Shown here: piece after piece, positions 48,729 to 60,735 of the stretch | Layout: every line of letters begins with the position of its first letter | Numbering within the stretch: the stretch's first letter is position 1 | Assembly (NCBI RefSeq): GCF_022458985.1 | Contig: NC_061770.1 | Location: 35,135,599-35,199,598, forward strand | Direction of reading: 5' to 3' | Source: Mugil cephalus | Lineage: Eukaryota > Chordata > Actinopteri > Mugiliformes > Mugilidae | Length of the DNA stretch: 64,000 nucleotides | Notes under the pieces: generated by a model | Told to the model about the DNA's origin: nothing | Database searches by the model: none | What the model saw: the letters and a program-made list of their open reading frames with translations, nothing else | Translations under genes and position numbers: made by a program

Positions 48729-49121
48729 AACATATTTTTTCCTTTCACGTTCAGTAAATCGTAGCAGATTTGTTCGAGGTGATAAATAAAAACCAATCCT
48801 CTCCTCTTTAAATTTGAACCGACCCATTTACCCCATAAGGATTGAAACACCTCGAATAAATGTAATAAACTCATCCAAAATATAAATAATAATAATAATA
48901 ATCTAAATAACAAGGGGGCGACTTCAGCCTCCATCACCTCCCTCCGGGGGAGCAGCAGAGCAATCAACAGGCCAACTCGCCATCTACTCCTTCTTTTTCT
49001 GTTCTTTTCTTTCTCCCTTTTTTTTTTTTATGATGGTGATGATGCGATAATGGAGACGCGAGAGGGGGTGATGCGGGAGAGAAAGAGAGACGGAGAGATG
49101 GAATAAAAACAGGGCCCGTAC

Positions 49122-49500
49122 CCGCTGATGTTCGCCAACGGAGGTCCGGGACCTTCTCTCGGATCTGTCCGTGCGTTATTCCTTCTGCGGATGAGAGAAA
49201 GAGTGCGCGTGCGCGTGTCCGTGCGCGTCCGTCACTCCCCGTGTCGCCTGGGAAGCGTAAAGGGCAGCTTGAAAGAAAAGGAAAAAGGAGAAGGAGAAGA
49301 AGAAGCAGAAGCAGAAGAGGAGGAAGAAGGAGAAGGAGACGAAGACGCGCAGAGCATCAGGAGCGGTGGCATCGCCTCTCCTCCGCTTGCGCTACACTGG
49401 AGACGTTCCCGGATATAGAAGCAGACAACCCGGTGGCACGCCTACGTCTTCCTCTCCCTCCTCTCTCTATCTCGTTCTTTCTTTCTTTCTTTCTTTCTGT
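49122..49500 (-). promoter_or_regulatory. peli3: Candidate promoter and non-coding first exon of peli3
   Basis: A CpG-rich island-like stretch (GTGCGCGTGCGCGTGTCCGT, GCGCGTCCGTC) in otherwise AT-rich DNA. On the minus strand a strong donor CAGCGG|GTACGG is at 49122/49121. The first peli3 coding exon is preceded by a pyrimidine-rich acceptor near 35500 and therefore needs an upstream untranslated exon. This would give a roughly 13.6 kb first intron. The link is inferred; GCGCATGCGC at 39050 is an alternative promoter. Confidence 0.4.
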
Positions 49501-49861
49501 TTTCCCCTATGTGATCAAAAATGATATATATTTAATACATTGCTTTTAAAATGATCCTGGTAAATCCCCAACTCCTAATTCAAAGATCCCACCCAAATAC
49601 GTCCTAATGCGCCACTGGCCCCAGGTCGTGCCTCCACAATAAACATCCCCGAGGAGGTAGGTAGGTAGGTAGGTAGGTATCCCTTACAGGAGGTGTGTCC
49701 TTTTTTATTTATTTATTTTTTTATTTTATTAACCTTCCCGTCATCCTCCGAGTCAAATTCAACCCGTCACGAATGTTTCTGTGCCACGTAATTCATGAAT
49801 TCTGCAAAGATTTTTTTTACTATTTATAGCAAATAAGTTGAGAAAAAGTTTACTAAAAACA

Positions 49862-50112
49862 CAGGTGTCAAACATAGGGCCCCTGGGCCTAAGGTGGCCC
49901 GCCACAGGGTCTAATCTGGTCCACAGTATGAAGGATGTTTTATTATTGTAAACATTCTCCTAATTTACTCGTTCTTCTTCTTTGCACTAAAACAAATGGG
50001 GGAAAAAAATCTGGAGTTGTCGTTACTTATACTGTAGGTTATTGTGTTGTTATGTTAGCTAAGTCCAGCTCCCTTTTGGTCAAATTGGGCTAAAATGAGT
50101 TTGACCCCCTAT
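49862..50112. mobile_element. GTCAAAC-ended MITE, second copy
   Basis: CAGGTGTCAAACATAGGGCC at the left and AATGAGTTTGACCCCCTATG at the right, with GGCCCGCCACAGGGTCTAAT inside. It is inverted relative to the 12535 copy. Confidence 0.65.
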
Positions 50113-50370
50113 GCTTTATAAACAGTCAAACAGCCCAGAGGACGAAGGTTACATGGTTGAAATAAATAACAGCTACTGGCTTATTATAGCGGAGCTGTTT
50201 TGTTATAATCCCCAAATCCAAAAAGTCGTCATCCTGAGCTTAAATGTTGTGCAGCAGAAAAACTCCCATGGTGTAAATCTCTGGCCCCCTGCTTCATTGT
50301 CAACACCCGTTACTCTGGTGCCATCTGGTGATAGTCAGGCCCTGTAGCAGACAGCCACGCTACAACATTC

Positions 50371-50890
50371 ACCGGTCAGCCATAACATTGTGACCACCTT
50401 CCTAATATTGTGCAGGTCTCCCTTGTGCCTCCAAAACAGTGTCGACATTTTGAAATCAACACCTCCATGATTGGAAAGGAGCAGCAAGAAGAAAATGGTT
50501 CTTATACTTGTCTTGACTTAGCCCCCTACTTGAAAATTTTTAAAAGAAGAAAAGATGGTTTGACATCACATACAGTTGATTTTCAGTAGCCTCCTGCACC
50601 AAGAACACAAACAAACAAACAAACAACAACAAAAACCCAAACAGCTACAGATTTACAAGATCAAAACAATTAATCATTAACATCCAGTTTAAGTTTCCAG
50701 TGCATATTTTATTACTTTTTAGTGGCTTTGAACATAATTAAGTCTGAATGTCTCAATAACCCTGATGTAATAAATAAACTAGTGGTATATTCTCTAAATT
50801 AAACTTTGTGGAAAAGTCGGATCACCCTTTTCTGCAATAGTTATTCACTTCTCGTGTCCGTGGTCGTAATGTTGTGGCTGATCGATGTGT
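50371..50890. mobile_element. TA-type MITE with unrelated interior
   Basis: The left end GTCAGCCATAACATTGTGAC with CTAATATTGTGCAGGTCTCC, and an inverted right end GTCGTAATGTTGTGGCTGAT near 50865-50885, bracket about 400 bp that does not match other copies. They may be the two ends of one old element or two fragments. Confidence 0.5.
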
Positions 50891-51097
50891 ATCGCTGCTC
50901 GTTGGACCGTATATGAATATGCACGTCTACATAACAAAGAGCGCTGGCAGCAGTTCAACAGCAGCTCTGTTTCATAACTGTAGTGGAGGTGAAGAACCCA
51001 CTGGAGTGGGAGTAATATGTGGCTGTGGAGTGGCAGGTAGGCAGACGAGGAAAAACCTGCAGGACGACAGAGGAACACTGTAAGTAGTCGAGGAGCT

Positions 51098-51775
51098 TTA
51101 TTGACGGATGAGTCGCAGGTGGACAAGTGACAAGCAGCACCACCCAGAGACACAAATATACAGAGAGAAGACACATGAGCACAACCGGTACTGACGGAGA
51201 GAGATGCAGACATTTATCTCGTAAAAACTGAATTTGATCTTGAATTTTCCACAAATAGGATCAGGGCTCTGTGGGGGCCATGCCAACACTTCAAAGAAAA
51301 CTTCCTTGGCTGTATGTTTGGGCTCTTTGTCCTGCTGCAGAATAAATTGGGGACCAATCATACGACTCCCTGATGGTATTGCATGATGGATAAGTATCTC
51401 CCTGTATTTCTCAACTCCATTTGCGGAAATGCAGCACCAGACTTGCAAAGAACCTCCACCGTGCATTACTTTTACATGCAGACACTCATTGTTGTAGTTC
51501 TCTCCAGTCCTTTGGTGAAAAAACTGCCTTCTGCTACAGATGAATATTTCAAATTTTAACTTGGCCTTGTTTCCATGTCAGAGGGATGGATTTTTGGCTG
51601 CAACTCTTCCATAAAGACCACTTTTGGCCAGATTCTCCAGACATTAGATGGGTGAACCTGGGTCCAACTGGTTTCTGCCAGTTCTGAGCCGATGGCTCTG
51701 CTGGACATCTTCAGATATGGAAGGGAAACAAACTTGATGTGTTTTACATCAGCTGCTTTAAGTTTTCTTGGCTCC
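51098..51775 (-). pseudogene. Tc1-like transposase pseudogene
   Basis: Minus strand. The open part at 51466-51098 contains GGGSLQVWCCISANG, FILQQDKEPKHTAKEV and LAWPPQSPDP, the landmarks of the DDE domain of Tc1-type transposases (D of QQD, and PPQSPD before the final E helix). It then loses the expected NPIE and continues into unrelated residues, so the last catalytic Glu is missing. Upstream (to about 51775) a recognisable N-terminal part (MSSRAIGSELAETSW-like) has stops. It is not functional. Confidence 0.8.
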
Positions 51776-52430
51776 TACAAAATCCCTGACTTTGTACACC
51801 TAGCAGTTGGCATTAGCATTAACATAACGTAACAAGAATCCCCCGAATAATGATTAACGTAACGTAGTTTCAGTGACGATTTATTCTAACCTATAATATT
51901 ATCCAGGCTGAAACTGTTAATGCATTACATATTAATCCGACTGGATATGAAGTGCGCACATTTATGATCGTCTCACTCCAATCCTTTCTGTTAATTACCA
52001 AAGCTAAACCAAAGTTGTCTACAACTGGCAGTGGCTGGTATGTGATAAAACTTCAAGTTAGTGTTTTTGTTTTTTTCGTTTTGGCCCCAAAAAATACAGC
52101 AAGTGACAGCGTTTGCCGCTTACTTTGCATTTGTAAATTGATAAAAAGTCATTTTATATTTATAATCATTTATATTTTTGAAAGCATTCTTAGTTTACAG
52201 CATTTGGAATTGAAATTTAATGACACCGGTTTCTGGTGTGTTATTAACCACAGAGTTTCCTGTTGAAACCTCAAGTTCCCATCAATTTCTTAGAACTGAA
52301 GAAGCTACTTTGATGAAACATCTTCCAGTTCCCTTTATTTGAAATGTCTTTTGGGTTGTTTTATTGTATGTTTCCATTGATGTTTTCATCCACTGTATTT
52401 GTCCATTTTATCCATTGTATTTGTCAAAAA
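51776..52430. other. Spacer without recognisable gene
   Basis: AT-rich, with a GAAGAAGCTACTTTGATGAA repeat remnant near 52299. No supported coding sequence. Confidence 0.45.
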
Positions 52431-52635
52431 AACACCAAATTCACTAGATCCCAAACTGATCAATTATCTGTGGGATGATCCACCATAGAGACCCTTCCCC
52501 TCAACTCACAGGACCCTAACCCCCCCACTAACAATATTCAGGACACCCTCATGTCCATTCTCTGATGAGTCACAACTGTTTTGGAGGCACAAGAGAGACC
52601 AACCTATTAGGAACGGCCATAATGTTATGTATCTA
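52430..52635 (+). mobile_element. Right-half fragment of the TA-type MITE
   Basis: ATTCACTAGATCCCAAACTG, GTGGGATGATCCACCATAGA, CATTCTCTGATGAGTCACAA and CGGCCATAATGTTATG match the right 250 bp of the 37701 copy. The left half is absent. It lies about 150 bp from the rce1 promoter. Confidence 0.75.
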
Positions 52636-52779
52636 TACTAGGCTCTATACTAGAGTTATTTGTGTGTTATTCTTATGTAAAGTGTCACGGAGTGGCTTTA
52701 AAGGCGCTTTTAAAATAAAAAATATCATAATTATGTTATTATTATTGTTGTTGTTTTGCTATTGTTGTCGTTATTATTG

Positions 52780-53014
52780 CCTCCACAAGATGGCGGTAAC
52801 AGGAAGCAGTACGTTGAAGAAGAAGAGGCGGTTGAGCGTGATGACGCAATCACAATGCGCCGCGGCAGCTAGCACTCCGGCTAGCTGCGTTAGCTCACGA
52901 TTTTGAAAGGAGACTAAATACTATGGAGGCCGCGCATGTTTCATATCGTTAGATGGTCGAGGGACCGTCCCGGTGACCAGTAGTTGTTCGGTTCGGTCTC
53001 AGCCGGGAGTCGTT
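52780..53014 (+). promoter_or_regulatory. rce1: rce1 promoter and 5' UTR with YY1-type site
   Basis: CAAGATGGCGG at 52786-52796 is a consensus YY1 site, followed by an ETS-like ACAGGAAGC and a TGACGCAAT motif at about 52842-52850 that resembles a CRE/C-EBP composite. CpGs are enriched up to the start codon. No TATA box, as is usual for housekeeping genes. Confidence 0.5.
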
Positions 53015-56000
53015 ATGGCGGAGGAGGGGGATTTATCTCCAAACCTTCTGGGGGCAGAGGAGGCGAAACACGGCAGCGGCGACTTCGTGGCCCCGGATGG
53101 TCTGTGCTGGATGTCGGTGCTCGTGTGTCTGATGCTGGCTTGCTCCTATGTCGGTAGTTTGTACGTGTGGAGGAGTGACCTACCCAGGTGAGCCCCACAG
53201 GACCCGGGGGACAGAGGGACAGATGGACCATTTGTGTTAGGACAGGAGGAATTAGTCCCTAGTGTTGTCGGAGGAGTCGGTTACTTTGCACTGGTTTAGT
53301 CTTGAAGTTTGCGGATACTTCTGCTTCGGCTTTTCAGGTCGCATAAATACACTTTACTCTTCATTCAGCGGTTCACAGTTGCACATTCACACAGCTGCTT
53401 TAAAATATTGTAAATATACGTATAAATACCATTTACCCCCTTTAAAGTTTACATCTCAAGTTTACAGTTTAAGATAAAATATGCAGAAACATACAAAACA
53501 GTGCACAAATAAAAAACAATATGAAATATATTACAAGCAGGCAGTGCAGTAATGCAGATATAAATATATGTACTGTATGAGTATATGTGGTACACACAAA
53601 ATAGTGAAGTTGTGAATAGGAAAATAGTATTGCACATATGTTGTTGTTGGTCTCCTGGGAGCAGCACCTGGTTGAAGAGCCTGACAGCAGAGACTCCAGG
53701 CCACAAAGTTCTGGTCCAGCTCTCGGTACTTCTTTATCGTCTCTGATGTTAATGAGACCGACAATGTCTGAGTCGTCTGAGAACTTTTTTTAGGTGGCAG
53801 TTTGTTGTGTAGAGGGTGAAGTCAGCTGTGTAAATGGTGAAAAGAGAGAGGATCCAGGACAGTTCCCTGTGGCATCCCTGTGATCCCTGCAGATCAGTCT
53901 TTTGTCCTGTCCAGGAGCCAAGTTGACAGTTTCTGTTTTATTTTATTTTTCATTTTATATTTCTCAGTCATTCATCTATATATACCTTGTACTTTATCGT
54001 GTCTGCTGTATCACTGTTTCTACTACTCGTTTTTTTCTTTCACTATATCTACTGGCAGCAGGCACAACAATAAGTTTCACCGTGCGTTGTACTATTGCAA
54101 CTGTGCATGTGGCAATTATTATCTTATTGGTGTGGCCAGTAACGAGGCAACGCACCAGTAGCTTTCACTGCACTTCAGATTTATAATACATATTATGTCA
54201 TCAAACCCGTTTATCCGTCTCCACGTATTTTAATAATGTGAAAGTAGCCTAGTAGATTCTTTACAGGTGATGTGCGGTAAAACTCAATTTTACTCATGTG
54301 AAGTCCTAAAATGTAGGCAGAACCCAAACCACCACACTGTACATACAGCATGTCTTTATATTTCTATTTTTGTATATTTTTCTTACAATATTTCTGTTAA
54401 ATTTGTTTCTTGTATATATTCTTGCTCACCAAATTCATAAAGCCTTTTATTATCTTCATGAGAGGCAGACATGTTTAGTCACATGATTCTTATTCCTCTT
54501 TTGATGATGATGAGGAGGAGTTTTTGATTTGTTTCATGGCAGACCTAAAATAAACAACTCCCAGTTAGTCCCCAGTAATTTACTTGCATGCACAATATTG
54601 TCATATCCTCTTTCCTTCGTCTTCAGGGACAATCCTGCGGTGATAAAGAGACGCTTCACCAGCGTCCTCATTGTGTCCGGTCTGTCGCCGCTCTTTGTCT
54701 GGGCATGGAGAGAGTTCACAGGTGTCAGGGTGAGTTCATGTCCAGCCACTTCTTCACCCGGCCGTCCTCTTGTCCAACAACATCAAGATTAAATGGAATA
54801 AACGTTCCTGTTTCCCTGCTTCATGTGTCAGACGGGTTCGTCGTTGCTGGCTCTCATGGGGATCCGGTTTGAAGGCCTCATTCCTGCTGTTGTCCTTCCC
54901 GTCCTCCTAACTATGGTGAGAAACACACACACAAACAAACAGCTTAAACTGGTTAGTGTGAAATTTGAGCCCTTTTCCTAATTTTAAAATACACGAAACC
55001 TTTATTTTTTTCATGGCAAGGTATGGGACCTCGTCCACCTCTGTCCATCACTTATAGTATGAGATCTATCTAAGATCAGGTCGCAGTCTACGGAAGCCCT
55101 AAGCAGCCATGTGCTCAGTGTCCTCTGTTTTCTTGAGATCTCGTTGTATTTAATTCGAGAGAGTTCAGTCATGCTGAGCAAAGCACTGCTGGAGACACAA
55201 AGACACCACGCAGCACCTGAAAACCAGTCACACCGGTGTGTTGACGGACGTTAGGAGTCCAAGTCCCAAGTCTGTGTCTAGTAGAGAACACAAAGGTTTT
55301 TCTGGAGCCATCTGCCTTGACACTAATGTGTGGTTTCATGCTTCTGCATCAATTTGTAAGCGTTTCTACGGCAACAGCCCAGGCCCTACGTAGACCCAAC
55401 GTAACTGCGCTTTGCAGAGCTGTGATTAGTCGACTTGGTAGTAGTGTGTTTATGCTGTAGTATTTCCGGATGCTTCTCCATCTCTGCAGTTTTATAGTTG
55501 ATTGTTTTGGATCAGTAAAGATGGGACACGTGGAGGGAAGGTTCACTGAGGACGTTCAGAGATACAAACATTTCTATGACTCGTGTTCGGTGAAATTTCG
55601 GCGGAAGTTTCGGTCTTCATTGTTGAAAATGAAGGAGGAAGTGGAAACAAAAATTAACCCTAGTGTTTGGGTGGAGTTGAGTAAGACGGACTGACAAGTA
55701 GAAATGTGTCCTCTATATCTTCCCTGGGTTCTTTCGGGTTCTTCATTCCCAGCCACTTTTGCACGCTCTTACTTTATAGTTTGAATATCACATTTGAACA
55801 CATGCAACCTACAGTTGCCTCCACCATCATATACCTTTTCAACAGTGTGTGTTTATGTGCTGTCTTGCGCTGCAGGTCCTGTTTCTGGGCCCCCTCATGC
55901 AGCTGGCCATGGACTGTCCATGGAGCTTCATAGACGGCGTGCGGGTCGCGTTTGGTAAGAAAGTCAAACATCTGATTTATTAAAAAAAGAAGAAGAAGAA

Positions 56001-58272
56001 ATCCACATCCTGGTCTGTAACCTATGTGTGTGTGTGTCCTCCTCCAGACCCCTGGTTCTGGATGCTGTGCTTCAGCGACATGCGCTGGTTGAGAAACCAG
56101 GTGGTGGCGCCGCTCACAGAGGAGCTGGTGTTCAGGGCCTGCATGCTGCCCATGTTGGTGCCGTGCGCCGGCCCCTCCACCGCCATCTTCATCTGCCCCC
56201 TGTTCTTCGGAGTGGGTGAGTTTGAGCTTTAGGTGTTTTCTGCTATGAGCCTCCGCTGAATGAAAGAGTTTTTTTAAGGAGAAAAGTGTGTGAACATTTA
56301 TAAGTTTGGCTCCAGAAGTGGTTTTGGTTTATTGCAGACCTTTGAAATTAGAGGGTACGAACTGAAGGGAACAGGTGTAATAATAATAATAATAATTTAC
56401 GCCGCATTTTTTCCTGAATATTGCCGTGATGTTGGAGATAAATGCTAGAAAGCAAAAATAAAACAAAAAAACATGACACTTCCTTTTTCCATTGGTGGAA
56501 AAATGCATCCCATCAGCCAATCAGGAAATGATGTGTCAGCGGTTGCTAAGGAAGAGGGAGAAGTTGTGATCAGGTTCTACCAGTTATAGTTTTGTGAATG
56601 AACTCCTATCAGTGAATCAATCTGCTGGAGTGGAGAGAAGGCCAGTTTAGCAACAGTCACTATTCTGTGATTGGTCAGAAACTGGAAGTGGGCGTGGTTA
56701 ACCCTCTGGAGTCCAGAGAATAATTGGATGTCTTTGACTCCTTTTGGTTTTATCTCTATATTTCATCTTCATCTTGTTCCTTGTTTGGTTTCATTTTCTT
56801 CAGCTCAACCCCACATGTGTCACTTTGCAGTTATCTTTTTATTTTGACAATCTGTATTAACACATTGGACCTAAAACGACAATAAAATCATCAAGACCCG
56901 GTAGGAAAAAGTTAAAATTTTCACTCTGAAAACCACAAATATGTTTAACGGACCATTTTTACAACTTAGAATGTAAAACTAAAGTGTAAATTTCAAAAGC
57001 TTATAAACAAATTTAACAAACAACAAGGCTATTTATAACTATTTACATTAAAGTAGGAAATGCATCACACATTTTTGTACAACTATTTACAAAACTATCA
57101 GGTGTAACAATAAGTAGTAATATCTAAATGTCATCTACAGTCTACACTATCTACAGTCACTCCACAGGGTGAATATAGCCTCACCGTCACAACTTCCCCT
57201 GTTCCTTAGCAACCATTGACACATCATTTCCTGATTGGTTGATTGGATCGATTTTTCCACCAATAGGAAAAGGAGAATTTCTAGCATTTGAAACTAGCTC
57301 AGGGTTTTCTCCTGCACCAACATGAAGACAATATTAAAAAAAAAAAAGACTTTAATTTCTAAATAGTCTAGTTTTACTTGGCCTATCAACACAATTGAAG
57401 TTAGCACTTTCTATAAAAGTTGAAACGGAGACTTGGCGACGCTGCGTCTTGATGCTACGTCGTCATGTGATTTGGACGAGTTGACTCCAGATGATCAAAC
57501 GTAAAAGCAGGAAACGCTAGCAGCCTGCTGTGACCACTAATCCAACGACCTCGATTTCTTTCTTTCCGTTTTTCTTCAACACTAACCTTCTTCTATCTAA
57601 TGTTACTTGTCCAGTTTTTTATTTTTAATTTGTTTTGTGACGTGACTGTTCCAGCTCACTTCCACCACGTCATCGAGCTGCTGAGGTTCAGACAGGGGAC
57701 TCTGTCGGGGATCTTCCTCTCCGCGGGTGAGGAGCCGACGTCTTTAACGATGCGTTTTCACGGTAAAAATCTGTAAAAAAAAAAAACGTAGGAATCGACC
57801 CGTGACACATACCCCCCCCCTTTTTTTCCCCCCTCCCCCACAGTGTTTCAGTTCTCTTACACCGCGGTGTTCGGGGCCTTCACTGCCTTCATCTTCATCA
57901 GAACAGGTGAGGAGCTTTTCATTTGATGGTATTAGGAGAACATTGAGTTTTGGGTTCCGTTAAATGGATCTAAAGACTTTTCCGGTTTTGTGTTGTTTTT
58001 ACTATTATCGGTGGTAATAGCTCCGCCCCTTTTTTGTTGCAGGTCATCTGATAGGTCCAGTCCTCTGCCACTCCTTCTGTAACTACATGGGTTTCCCTTC
58101 CATCAGCACAGCCATGGAGCACCCCTACCGCCTCACCATCCTCTCCTCCTACCTGCTGGGGGTCTTCCTCTTCTTCTTCCTCCTCTTCCCCTTCACCAAC
58201 CCCTCGTACTACGGCCTCCCCACGCCGGTCTGCACCCTCACCTCGTCCCCCAGCTCCCTCTGCCTGTCCTGA
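53015..58272 (+). CDS. rce1: CAAX prenyl protease 2 (Ras-converting endopeptidase), complete
   Basis: Eight exons, 53015-53187, 54627-54729, 54832-54915, 55876-55954, 56048-56215, 57655-57726, 57844-57906 and 58043-58272, give 323 residues; human RCE1 is 329. The enzyme sits in the ER membrane and cuts the last three residues from prenylated CAAX proteins such as Ras. Several hydrophobic segments are visible, starting about residue 27. The CPBP/ABI catalytic motifs are intact: E171-E172-xxx-R176, FHH around H206-H207 after GVAHF, and H257-SFC-N261. The C-terminal about 80 residues are less conserved. The start ATG is chosen at GTTATGGCGGAGG, in a good context and matching the length of other family members. 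All junctions follow GT-AG. No frame damage. Confidence 0.95.
55349..55700. repeat. Third copy of the AGCGCCCTC-type repeat in rce1 intron 3
   Basis: TTGATTGTTTTGGATCAGTA leader, then GTTTCGGTCTTCATTGTTGA and TTAACCCTAGTGTTTGGGTG, matching the pair at 47270-47950 but without the central CAGCGCCCTC. Confidence 0.6.
56479..57275. mobile_element. Inverted-repeat element in rce1 intron 5
   Basis: Arm 1 (56479-56553, extending to about 56575) and arm 2 (about 57181-57275) are reverse complements over about 90 bp. The shared core is AATCAGGAAATGATGTGTCA and GGTTGCTAAGGAA. They enclose about 630 bp with no ORF, which includes a GGACCTAAAACGACAATAAA stretch. The arrangement suggests a foldback or long-TIR DNA element. 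Confidence 0.6.
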
Positions 58273-59900
58273 TCCAGGCCCGCTTTAGTCCACCGACACC
58301 ACCCGCCGCACGTCTCATCTCCTTCTACCGATGAAGCGGTCGAGGGTGTTGGGTTGGGTTCGTTTCCCTTTTTTTTTTTTTTTTCCACTTTGAAGTTAGA
58401 CTTCAGGTTCCGGTCCTGTTTGGGCCAACAGCGCTGACAACCACATGGGCTCTGATGCCACGGTGAGGTGAGGAACTCTGTAGCCATTTTCTCATGGTCT
58501 ACGGGCCCCTTTACATATTAGATATATATATATAAATACATCTCTACATTTATATGACATCACATTAATTGTTGGTGCTCATTTCAGAGAAGTGAAGGGT
58601 TTTGTTTGACGCCCTATGCTGCCACCCAGATATGTGACACTGGTTTAACACTGAAACGCTCCTCAGATCGTCTAAATGCTGGTGGACCATTCTGGTGTAC
58701 GTTTGTTTTTTGTTTTTTTTAAGGATGATTGTGGTCTACTGCAACTTAGGTCTTGGTAAAATCAAAGTTAGAGACTAACCCCCTTCCTCAAATAGAGCTG
58801 GATAAACATATTTTCTTACTTGCTGCATCTACCTTTGACCTCCTAAACCTTGTAGTTCCTGGGTGGTTCATTGGTTCATCTAAATCAGATAAGTGGAGAC
58901 ACTAGGACGCTAGACTTTGCTGATTTTAGTGTATTTATCAATGAATGTCTTTGGGTCTTTATTCCAGAAGAAGTGAAGTCTGCTTGCATCTTAGTTTGCA
59001 AACTAGCCAAGATCTTAGTAGCTTCTCATAAACGTGGTGGACGGCATTGGACAAGTATTAGTTATGATTCCTGTGCTCTGATTTAGCTTTGTATTTGCTA
59101 CAATTGCTCAAAACTAAGTAAGTAAGTAAGACCTAAGTTGTTTAGCAGTTCTGCTTCCCGTCACCTTCCCCTAACATCCCAAAACACCGTTAGACCCTCA
59201 AAGCTTTCAGATTTATTCAATTTAATTAGAAAGTTTATGTGTTTATGAAGAGTAAAGACCAGGGTGAGGGTAAAGACAGGCCTTTCTTCTCCATTAAGTA
59301 TTAAATTACTGATAAGATGTTGGTGCATTTGCGAGACGATCATCTGTTATCTGTGGTCGTCTCTTATGCCTTTTCTCTAGACGACTGTAGCTGCACTAGA
59401 GCCTTGACGTTGAAGTATTAAAACCAAGGAAACACATCCACGTCACCTTTTAGTTGTTTTTTAATGTTTTAATTTGACCTGTGTTGACATATGTATGTAG
59501 AGAGGTAATAGGTTGAGAGTTATGTTCAGTGTTGGTAGTTGGTTTCGTTGTTGTTGGGTGTTTGTTGCAGCTTGGGTCGCTGTCTTAATGAATGAGCATA
59601 AAAAAAGCAATTGTACGTAGTCGGTTGTGACCAGGCACAAATTAAAAGTCGTTTCTCACCAGCACAGCAGCAACAATCAGTCAGTGTGATAAAACTTCTC
59701 TTATTTGCTTCACGTGAAATCAGCTTTGCGTTGTCCAAAGACCATTTGTGGTTAGCGTTGTAGTTTTTATTTCCTTTTCCATTCCAGGTCACAAACAGTT
59801 CTCCATTCAAAATCTGGTGCTACGATTTCTTAGCATGTTCCCAGCTCAGAATCTATAGGTTGGCACGTTATTCTGCCCACTGCTCTTATAGACCCCTTCA
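58273..59900. other. rce1 3' UTR and downstream spacer
   Basis: TGA is at 58270-58272. A run of about 16 T lies at 58369-58384 and a (TA)n run at about 58523-58534. I see no canonical AATAAA near the gene, only an ATTAAA variant at about 59302, so the 3' end is not resolved. No further exons seen. Confidence 0.4.
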
Positions 59901-59916
59901 TGGCCTACGTCACAGT

Positions 59917-60012
59917 GACGTCACATTGTTAGCTGGAGGCAAAACAGAGGGAAGCTTGACTCAAAACAGACAGAAGCTTGACTCAAAACAGACAGAAGCT
60001 TGAGGCAAAACA
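59917..60012. repeat. Short tandem repeat AAACAGA(G/C)GGAAGCTTGA-type
   Basis: Four or five imperfect copies of a 21-23 bp unit containing CAAAACAGAC and AGAAGCTTGA. It begins with GTTAGCTGGAGGCAAAACAG, a motif shared with the ends of the repeat at 60370-60735. Confidence 0.65.
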
Positions 60013-60369
60013 GAGGGAAGCTGGAGAACACTGTCACTATCAACCAGGAAAATATCATCTTGCTGTATTTGAAAAAGCAAAAAAACACTTACTTGAGGTT
60101 TGGTCACATGCCAGCCACTGACAGTCGTAGTTGACTTGGGTTGAACGCGATTTAAAAGAAAAGATTGAAGTCAGACAATCATCAACAACTCTTGTGTTTG
60201 CAACACACTTGATATTAGGTAAGGTTAGTCTGTAATGCATCATCAGTTTCAGCAGGTTAAGTTGATCAGTATTTGGTGGACTTACATGTTAGTGCTAATG
60301 CTAACTGCGAGCTAACTCAGCATTAGTTGTATGTTTCAAGGGTGTCTCAGCTGAAGTTGCATTTACTAC

Positions 60370-60735
60370 GTTCCCCTCCACAATGTACTTCCTTCTTGTA
60401 ATATCTTTGTAGGAGAAGCTTCACTTGATAAAGACAGACCAGACTTTGTCTCCTCTTTGTCCTCCTTTAGTCAAATCATCCATCCAGTGAGTGAGAGTGT
60501 AGGGGTCGGTGAATGTAGTCCCAGTCAGCTTTTTAAAATAACACTCATGGTCTCTGGGAGTGAGTGTATTAGTATATTCTCTAAAATATACGTTTACCGG
60601 GGCCGTTTTTAGCAAAACAGCCCGTTGAAATATGCTAACCGCCATTTACAGGCTAATGTGTTTGAGACGTTTTGCCTCCAGCTAAGCCCCGCCCCTCAAC
60701 AGACGTCACACTGTTTACAAACTGTGAAGGGGTCT
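60370..60735 (-). repeat. Dispersed repeat with conserved 74-codon ORF (copy 2)
   Basis: Inverted relative of 21690-22060. The minus-strand ORF at 60645-60421 has YFREYTNTLT, ECYFKKLT and TLTHWMDDLTKGG. The flanks share the GCCTCCAGCTAAGCCCCGCCCCT block. No internal stops in either copy. Confidence 0.6.
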
